A program made the translations under genes and the position numbers. From Anisakis pegreffii (Eukaryota; Nematoda; Chromadorea; Rhabditida; Anisakidae), in NCBI GenBank assembly GCA_035041965.1, contig JAPYMA010000969.1:62001-126000 (forward strand): DNA of 64,000 bases, in the 5' to 3' direction. This document shows positions 57,101-64,000 of the stretch, in pieces. Position 1 is the stretch's first letter; every line of letters starts with the position of its first letter. A model generated the notes under the pieces. It was not told the DNA's origin, did no database searches, and saw nothing but the letters and a program-made list of their open reading frames with translations.

Positions 57101-58699
57101 GATAAGGTCATATGGCAAAAGATCACACGATTCAAAATCATAAGATGTGCAAGCATCTTGATAAGACAGTTTCGGTGCATTCTATATAAATCTTTGTCGA
57201 ACATTTTCCACTGACTATCACACTCTACGCAGTTTTTTCAAAATTTCATTGCCACCTTCTCAGCACTACTTTCACGATAAATTTCAGTTTTTCGAACAAT
57301 GATCACAGAACATATCGATCAAAATGCAGTGAAACAGTTTCTCAACAAAGAATTGAGATTGTTTACGCATCCATACCATAGTTACAGTGAGGAAAGAGAA
57401 CACGAACAATCGCACGGACGATGTTGAAGAAAACTAGTGGATGTGCACGACTATTGAATTGTTATGTTATCACATGAGAGAATGCTTGCATTTCAATGAA
57501 ATATCACTACAAGGATGGATGTCTCTCACTGACTGAAAATTCGGGGAAAGGGCGTGGGATATTACTGCTTGTATTGCTGCAGTCCTATTTACCAGTTAAC
57601 GATTTCGAGCATTGCAGAAGTTTGAGGGATGGAGAAAACCCGAATTCAGTAGGAATTAAGTTTCATATTGTGACTAGTCCCATGGCCAGAATGTTCGTAT
57701 TCAAAGTTGAATCTTTCACTGAAGCATGCAATAAGGTGGTGCAGTGAGCAATGTGACTGCGGTTTCGATCACATGTAACAATATGAATAAAGAAAATAAA
57801 AAAGATGCAATGATGAGGCAATATGAAGAGTAATGGTGATATGATTCATCAATCGAATATTACCGCTACATGACTTGCTTTGATGATCAAAAGTGAAATT
57901 TCAAATGAAATATTCATTCACAAGTGGAATCTCTCACTTGCTTCGAATGAAGACAGTAACAAAGATGGAAAGTGGAAGAATGGAAGATTAAGTGGATTTT
58001 GTGATCAATTAGCAATGAAAGTATTAATAAAAAATGTTGTTTGAGAGAGCAGTGTTCATACTTGAAATGCATTAGCTAATTATGACTCGTGCAATGGCAT
58101 TTTTCAAGCAGCTGCGAACTTTTTTGATAAGATCCATAATGCGCTGAGACTTTGATCATCATAATTCAATCGTAACTAACCATCCAATGAACGTTGGATG
58201 GTTGGTTACGATTGAATTCAAGGTGGAAATGAAGAGGATTTCGTCGAGGAGGTATCACAATATGTCAGAAGCAGCATCATCATATCGGAACAAAACCGCG
58301 GAATGAATCAAAATCGAAAACGTACAGCGAGATTCTGCGCATTTCTGCCTGTGATTGTTAATTTTGCACCCTCTCTCGCGAAAAGCACTGCTGTCGCATG
58401 ACCTATACCACCGCTTGCTCCTAAAACCAAGAACACTCATTCAGCAACCCTTTGAAACTAACTTTTCGTCTTCGTTTCTTTCCAAATGTCCATTTTGTTT
58501 TCAAAATCGAAAACACGTTGAAGTAAAGTGCAAAATGTTCTCCACATTATTTACAAGTCTCAATATCATATCAGACGAATTTTACAAAAAAAAAAAAAAC
58601 TAAAACCATCACGGTTGAGAAATTCCCCCCCAAAAAAAAAAAAAACAACAGTCAAAACGAACCGGTGATGATAGCAACTTTTTCACTGAAATGTCCCAT
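54153..58699 (-). CDS. Classical short-chain dehydrogenase/reductase, paralogue 2 (altered active-site spacing)
   Basis: Exons, 5' to 3': 58663-58699, 58326-58420, 56616-56753, 56268-56362, 55894-55984, 55155-55261, 54740-54803, 54153-54359; 277 residues. Start MGHFSEKVAIITGASGGIG, then KLTITGRNAQ, ELLGDITLES, ANIHGGGE (NNAG position), IVNVSSISSR with the catalytic Ser, PFYSLASKCVDHM, VRVNTVNPSVVDTPAY, KCITGQSINADGGAML. Exons 1, 3, 4, 5, 6 and 7 have the same lengths (37, 138, 95, 91, 107, 64) as in the SDR at 46649-49896, so the two arose by duplication. The active site reads Tyr-Ser-Leu-Ala-Ser-Lys: five residues from Tyr to Lys rather than four, so activity may be lost or changed. There are no frameshifts or stops, so it is not an obvious pseudogene. 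Introns are longer than in paralogue 1. Confidence 0.88.
58163..58218. repeat. 25-bp near-perfect hairpin in SDR paralogue 2 intron 2
   Basis: The arm 58163-58187 pairs with 58194-58218 across a 6-base loop. The only non-Watson-Crick pair is T opposite G, a G-U wobble in plus-strand RNA. It lies in the intron 56754-58325. Confidence 0.8.
58586..58645. repeat. Homopolymer runs in SDR paralogue 2 intron 1
   Basis: A14 near 58586-58599, then C7 and A14 at 58625-58645. Length calls here are prone to sequencing error but fall in an intron. Confidence 0.7.
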
Positions 58700-60260
58700 C
58701 AGTGTATTCCTTTTTATCAGTCAGCAAAATATTAAAATGAATAAATCCTCTCCGTATCTATCCACACAAATGTCTATTCGTTGCACAATGAAACACAAAT
58801 GAAATGAAAAAATTGCACCAATCAATTTTTCTCCGTACCATCAACACCATCAATCTATACATACATTTGTGTGTTTGTGTGATGTCTATACGTCGATAAT
58901 TTGCGGTCACAAATCGAACGCACACAAATATACGTCGAAATGTAATTGTACAAATACCAAATTGTGCCTTAAAATGTGCACATTCGAGTTAGTGCTGTCG
59001 TATGATATCGTAGGAATAAATCGGTTTCATGAGAGCTCATTCATCAGACCGAAATTTGTTTTCAATCACTTTAACAATAATATTCTTAAGAAATCACACC
59101 ACTAAATACCAAAAAAACCTTCACTCGAGAAAATTCCTCAAACATTGGTGGCTATCAGTACATTCAATGGCATTTTTCTCACAGCTCACAATACTCAACA
59201 ATTGTTGAACTGTAACGTGAGTGGTTTGATTTCAACAGAATCGCACCACGTTAATTGCAACTTCAATGAGTTCAGAATTTAATTACACCTACGAAAAGAA
59301 TAGCCAATTTCCTCTGGGCCAGTACACTCGATAATCGTGAGAAAAAGAAACGACAGTATCGTGGTCCGGAAAGAACGATGCATCAACTGCCATGATATGA
59401 GCATTTTAAATGAGATGAAATTATATACTTGGATGAAGAGCCTGAACGGAAAAACAACTGCGTAGTGAAGCTAACTCATAATGTCATAACTTCTAACTCT
59501 ATCAGAACATCAATAATAATTGCACTGAACTGAACTTCAAATAGAACTTTAAAGACCTATCTTTTTTTCAACTGGAATTCAAGCATTCATCAACAGCAAT
59601 GAGTTTCATAATAAATTTTATGATCAATAATCAATTTGAATTAATGAAGAGGTGGAATAAATCAATTCATTGATAAAACATCAATACAACCAAATTATTT
59701 TACAATGATGAAGTACAAATGGAACATAACAATAACATAATCAAAATCCGAGATTGGACAAGTCAAATAATCACATTCAAATACGAAGAGAAAACAGTTA
59801 CATTGAAATTTGAACTGTTCAAAGAAGCTGCAGTTCAAATATTCTTACAGGTTTTCATGCCATAACACCTACAAAAAATGAAATGTTCGATGATTGGAAT
59901 ATGATTAAAAACTTGAACTTTAAAGAAAAACTCATGTGCTCGAACTGAACAATTAATCACATCTGACCAAACAATTCTCTTTTTTTTGAATGAAATGCAA
60001 CATTTTTGTGCTCACCTCTTGTCGTTTTCACGATTTCTACGTGCAAAGCTCGAAAATCTTGTAATCAAATCAATTTGCACCTCAATCGTCTGACTCAACC
60101 GTTCGAAACAAGAACTCTCACGCTGGCATTCCAAAATGCGAATGTGTCATCCTCGCTTCAACGAAAAGACAACAGAGCAAATCAAAGCCTTCATATTAAC
60201 GAATAAACAAATGAATACAAACAATGACAGAGTACGTAAATGATAACGAATACAGTAAGA
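58700..60260. other. Region between YJU2 and SDR paralogue 2
   Basis: Both flanking genes read minus. It contains the 3' UTR of YJU2 and the promoter of SDR paralogue 2. AT-rich; no coding exon recognised. Confidence 0.5.
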
Positions 60261-62724
60261 TCAATCAGAACTTGAATCACTACCGTAATCTGTCAGACCA
60301 AGGAGTGCGTTTGACGGTTTTGGAGTTGATTCAATGGAACATTTTTCAGATTTCAAGTCAACAGATTTTTCACAATTTGTGTTCTTATTATGGAGCTTTT
60401 CTGATACTTTTTCATCGACATCAGTCTTCGTCTGTTCAACTTTCTGATCAGTAATTTCAGTTTTTGGCTTCTTTTTCACAATGATTGCTTTTGCGAGAAT
60501 TCGCTTTTGCGTTGATTCAACAGGCTCTTTGTTTGGTAACGGTACTTCTTGTTTGACAGCTTTAATAATGGTCGATGGCTTCGAGAATTGCTTTGCTGTT
60601 CCGTTTGATGACGAAGCAGTTGAACAAGAAGGTTTTTCATCATCGTCGGAATCAATCGGTTCGTGCTTTATTTGTTTTGTAGACGGTTTTATGGATAGGT
60701 GTTCTTCGTTATCACTGCTATCATCGTCTACAAGTCGTTTGATAACCTTTCCATCGGCCGTACGCCCGTATAACTTTCGGATAAACTCTTCATCTTTCTC
60801 TTCCTGTCTTCGTAATTCCTATAAATGATTGAATATTTAAGTATCTGACGCTGTTAAATAATCAAATTTCATCATTTTCAATAGTACTAATACTACCAAT
60901 GCCACTAAAGTTTTCCAATAACACATCTCAGAAAGTCACTCCATGAAAAGCGCACCAATTTCTTGATGGACTGAGATAGAAAATGGAAAAAAGTGCGAAA
61001 CTGAATAGGGAACAGATTACTGAGCCAATCCACTAATCTAATCAACTCACTTCTGCCTGCATCATGCTTTGACTCGCCAAATACATATCCGGGTTGAACG
61101 CTTCATGCTGTCGATTTATTTCTTGCAATTCTTCGAGTTTTCCTGAATTCGATTTTCACTTTAAATAAGCATCATGAATAGCTGAGTAAGGAGAAACTGA
61201 AGGTTGGGAATAGAATGCAATGCGTTTCAAGTAGAACTCCAAACTCCTTCTGAAAACATTTATCACAGGTATCTCAAAAAGAACGGAAATGCTAACAGGA
61301 AGTAAGTTTGGTTAACGATCACATCAAAATAGCAGATTTGTTAAACGGTTGTGATGAAAAATACAGAATCATAAGTCTACTATGACTTGTTGATCGAACA
61401 ATGAATGAGATAAAGAATCGAAAGGAATTCTTCTAGACTTAACAATTTGATATTGATAAATATAACTCACCGATAGCCTCCATTTCAGCACGACTCATTT
61501 GTGTTCGTTTCTCTAACATTTTCATTGGGTCCTTCTTATCTTCCTCCTCTTGTGTCTCCTTCGCTTTTTCCTCTTGTTGATACAACTTGAATGCCTCGAA
61601 TAACCGAGTAGCACCATGCTCCTGCTGATAATCACAATTCTCAAGATCCGTTTTAAATGTGATTTCAGCCAAACAGTTCGGACACCTGAAATGATTTGCA
61701 ACTGTATCAGTGACAACCCAACAAGAAAGTGTTAACGAACGTCGATATGCCTCGGAGGAGTTCAGAAATGGCATTCTATAGGATCACAAGCAATATAACT
61801 TATCTACAATCATTAAGAACGGAACTTTTTCAGAATTGATACTCGTTTCAAAATCAAAAGTCATGTCGTATACAAAAACGAACGAAATCGAAACACTAAA
61901 CAAGAAAATAAAACAGCGCATTCACAAAAACAAACCGAAAATAGAATCGAAATATCTTTAAGCCAAGATAAAGCTCCCCTTCGGCTGTTTCTCGTCGCAT
62001 ATTAAATTTTTTGCCCTGAAAGAAAAACCAAATGAAATGAATTCATAACGCTTCCAATGAACCTTCCGTGAAATTTTGAGATTTTCAGTAGCTAATCGTA
62101 TTATCAAAAATTAACGAGCCACATGCTGTTTTCGAAAGAAAATCACAGCACGGACAAAGCGTGAGTGTACATTAAACCATCCTTAATGAAGTCTAACTCT
62201 TAAAACAAATCTCCCTCTTCCACTACTGATATATCCCATAAAGTCTTCCAGATTCATGGTTTAAGATGCAAAAAACGATGAATAATCGAAAATCAACCTT
62301 ATAGATGTACTCATTGCAAGTATTACATTGCATATTGAATGGAGCCATCACACGCTGAACGAACTGTCGGTTGCGTTGACCCTTTGCGCGGGGGATTTTC
62401 GACGGATCGAAATCAGGTGGATAATATTTCTAAACAATTAGTCTATTATAAGACAGCTTAAGGTTGATATACCACAGTGAACCATATACAACTCAGACCG
62501 CGCAGCAGACAAATTATGATGGAATGTTGAAAAAGGAATCGAAACGCGTCGTGGAAACACTGAGACGAGATTCTGATATACATGGCGAAATATTACGTTA
62601 AAACAGAAATTATCGGATGTCGTATAAAATATATAATAAAAATTGCTTAGAATAAATAATTTGAAAAATTTGTCGAAAAAATAAATGGACGTACCTGGAA
62701 AACCTTCCGCTCTGTGCCAGTCAT
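60261..62724 (-). CDS. YJU2: Pre-mRNA splicing factor YJU2/CCDC94
   Basis: Exons, 5' to 3': 62695-62724, 62298-62429, 61936-62015, 61471-61685, 61051-61142, 60261-60818; 368 residues, somewhat longer than the roughly 320 of vertebrate YJU2. Exon 1 encodes [10 protein letters not shown], joined to [14 protein letters not shown]. The zinc-binding core has CNTC and, across an intron, CPNC, with [14 protein letters not shown] and [20 protein letters not shown] between and after. A long helix ([37 protein letters not shown]) follows, then an acidic and basic Ser/Lys-rich tail ending [14 protein letters not shown]. Known role: nuclear factor joining the spliceosome for the first catalytic step and stabilising the branch helix; also called Cwc16. 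All phases agree. The tiny first exon is supported by its ATG, GTACGT donor and the family N-terminus. Confidence 0.96.
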
Positions 62725-64000
62725 TTTTGATGAGTGTTCTTAGCTCAGAAGTAATCTTGTATTTAAGGTCATGCAAGCTCCACCAATATCCTGAGAAAAT
62801 ATAGAAGAACTGCAACAAACAGAAAAACTGCACGATTTGATTAAATAAGCACCAGTTGAAAACAGAGCCGATTTTTGGTTACCTTTTCGGTAATTCAAGG
62901 ACGGAAGGGGTGTGGCCTAGCACACACACGATGGAATGCTGACAGTTCGCCAAGTAGGAACGGAGTGACAAGTCGCCAAATGACGGAACTTGCATTGTCA
63001 TTTGATAGTTACTCAGAAATATGAATTTCTTACCCATTCAACGGCAATAAATCCGGGCAGTTAATACATCGTTTAATAGCAAGGGCCCAGGAAAATGCAA
63101 CATGATGTGAACAGTGGGCAACAATAAACATATGTTCGAGATTTTCTATTTCGCTTTAAGTGCAGAATTTCAAGAAATATTTTGAGTTGTTACCCACTCG
63201 AGTGGGCGAATTTATAATCACGATGTATACCTTCTTGTAGTCGAGATTGAGCACTATATAAATCCGCTTTGAACATTGATGGCAACTGTTAGGTTACGAG
63301 AGTTATGTCGCTTGGTGTGATCTGTGATGATTTTCAAGAGTCACAATTGATATACATACTGGAGGAAGTGAAATTCTTTCTGATGTAAATTTAAAAATTA
63401 GGAGGAATGTTGCACATCATTTTGTAGCAGAGGTTCAATTTTTTTTGCCAAAAATGCGATAACGTTGCTAAGTGACGAGAGCTATGCCGCCTGGTGTGAA
63501 CAATGATGATGATCAACACTACTGAACATCCCCACTGCAACCAACTGAAATCGGTGCAATTGGAATCAACTGAGAACGAACAAAAGCAACATTTAATTCG
63601 AGCAGAATGAACTAGTCAGTGACTGGAACACTTGAAGAGGTCCAGAACGGCCTTGCGATAAGACGGCAATGCCGAAATTGTGCAAACGCTGATCACAATC
63701 GTTCTGAACTAAAATTCATCACCGAACATCATGCGTTTTTACATTCAGAAACTTGTTCCGCATCTTTCTACTTAACGAAAAACCTTCAGTTACCGAACTG
63801 CATTTCGTTCCCAGATTCGCAGAATCCATTACTGAATCAGAATTAGCAAATTAATATTTCTGAGTTTCATTAGCCTCATGGCAAAACGCATCATTAAACC
63901 TTTTAATTGGCTATTTTGAATGGAATACTGAATTTATTGTAATCGTCTGGTTACCATAGTTATGCGGTAAAAGAATGGACCTTTTTTTAAACTCAGCATG
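62725..64000. other. Upstream region of YJU2, no gene recognised
   Basis: It contains the YJU2 promoter and a diverged direct repeat at 63289 and 63465. A short plus frame at 63619-63846 shows nothing recognisable. Confidence 0.5.
63289..63510 (+). repeat. Diverged direct repeat pair upstream of YJU2
   Basis: A block with ACGAGAG-TATG-CG-TTGGTGTGA followed by GATGAT occurs at 63289-63331 and, with about ten changes, at 63465-63509. Likely remnants of one repeat family. Confidence 0.5.

Noticed and set aside
57496..57747. Plus-strand 83-codon frame in SDR paralogue 2 intron 2
   Set aside because: Opposite strand, no homology recognised, no splice evidence.

Overview
The window is nuclear DNA of a nematode. 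It is AT-rich, with small exons, GT-AG introns of tens to a few thousand bases, proteins closest in pattern to worm NHL-1, a SMA-type SMAD and WAH-1, and likely trans-splice acceptors just upstream of several start codons. Wide introns and large repeat-bearing gaps fit a parasitic (perhaps clade III) species better than Caenorhabditis, but the species cannot be fixed from this sequence. No rRNA, tRNA, CRISPR or bacterial-type operon was seen.

Layout. 1-7.75 kb (+): 3' part of a TRIM-NHL ubiquitin ligase gene (nhl-1 type); its first exon(s) lie left of the window. 10.5-13.0 kb (+) and 14.7-16.4 kb (+): two tandem, related, secreted short collagens that share a cysteine-containing C-terminal domain ending in CCK; the second is only 150 residues. 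17.36-23.49 kb (-): complete 10-exon BMP-type receptor-regulated SMAD. 23.5-35.6 kb: 12 kb with no recognisable gene, rich in simple and dispersed repeats. 35.6-38.3 kb (+): HSD17B8-type short-chain dehydrogenase/reductase (SDR). 39.4-44.8 kb (+): apoptosis-inducing factor (AIF/WAH-1), 13 exons. 46.65-49.9 kb (-) and 54.15-58.7 kb (-): two paralogous classical SDRs with superimposable 8-exon structures. 60.26-62.72 kb (-): splicing factor YJU2/CCDC94, 6 exons.

The genes do not form one pathway; they are separate eukaryotic genes. Local relationships are the collagen pair and the SDR pair, each a tandem duplication. A mitochondrial theme (HSD17B8-type reductase next to AIF) is probably coincidental.

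Exon models were built by hand from reading frame, splice sites and family conservation; all joins listed keep frame. The most interesting points are the CCK-ended collagen pair, a diverged SINE family with tRNA-like A and B boxes at matching spacing, an in-frame alternative acceptor that would insert nine residues into the SMAD DNA-binding hairpin, and an SDR whose catalytic Tyr-Lys spacing is off by one.
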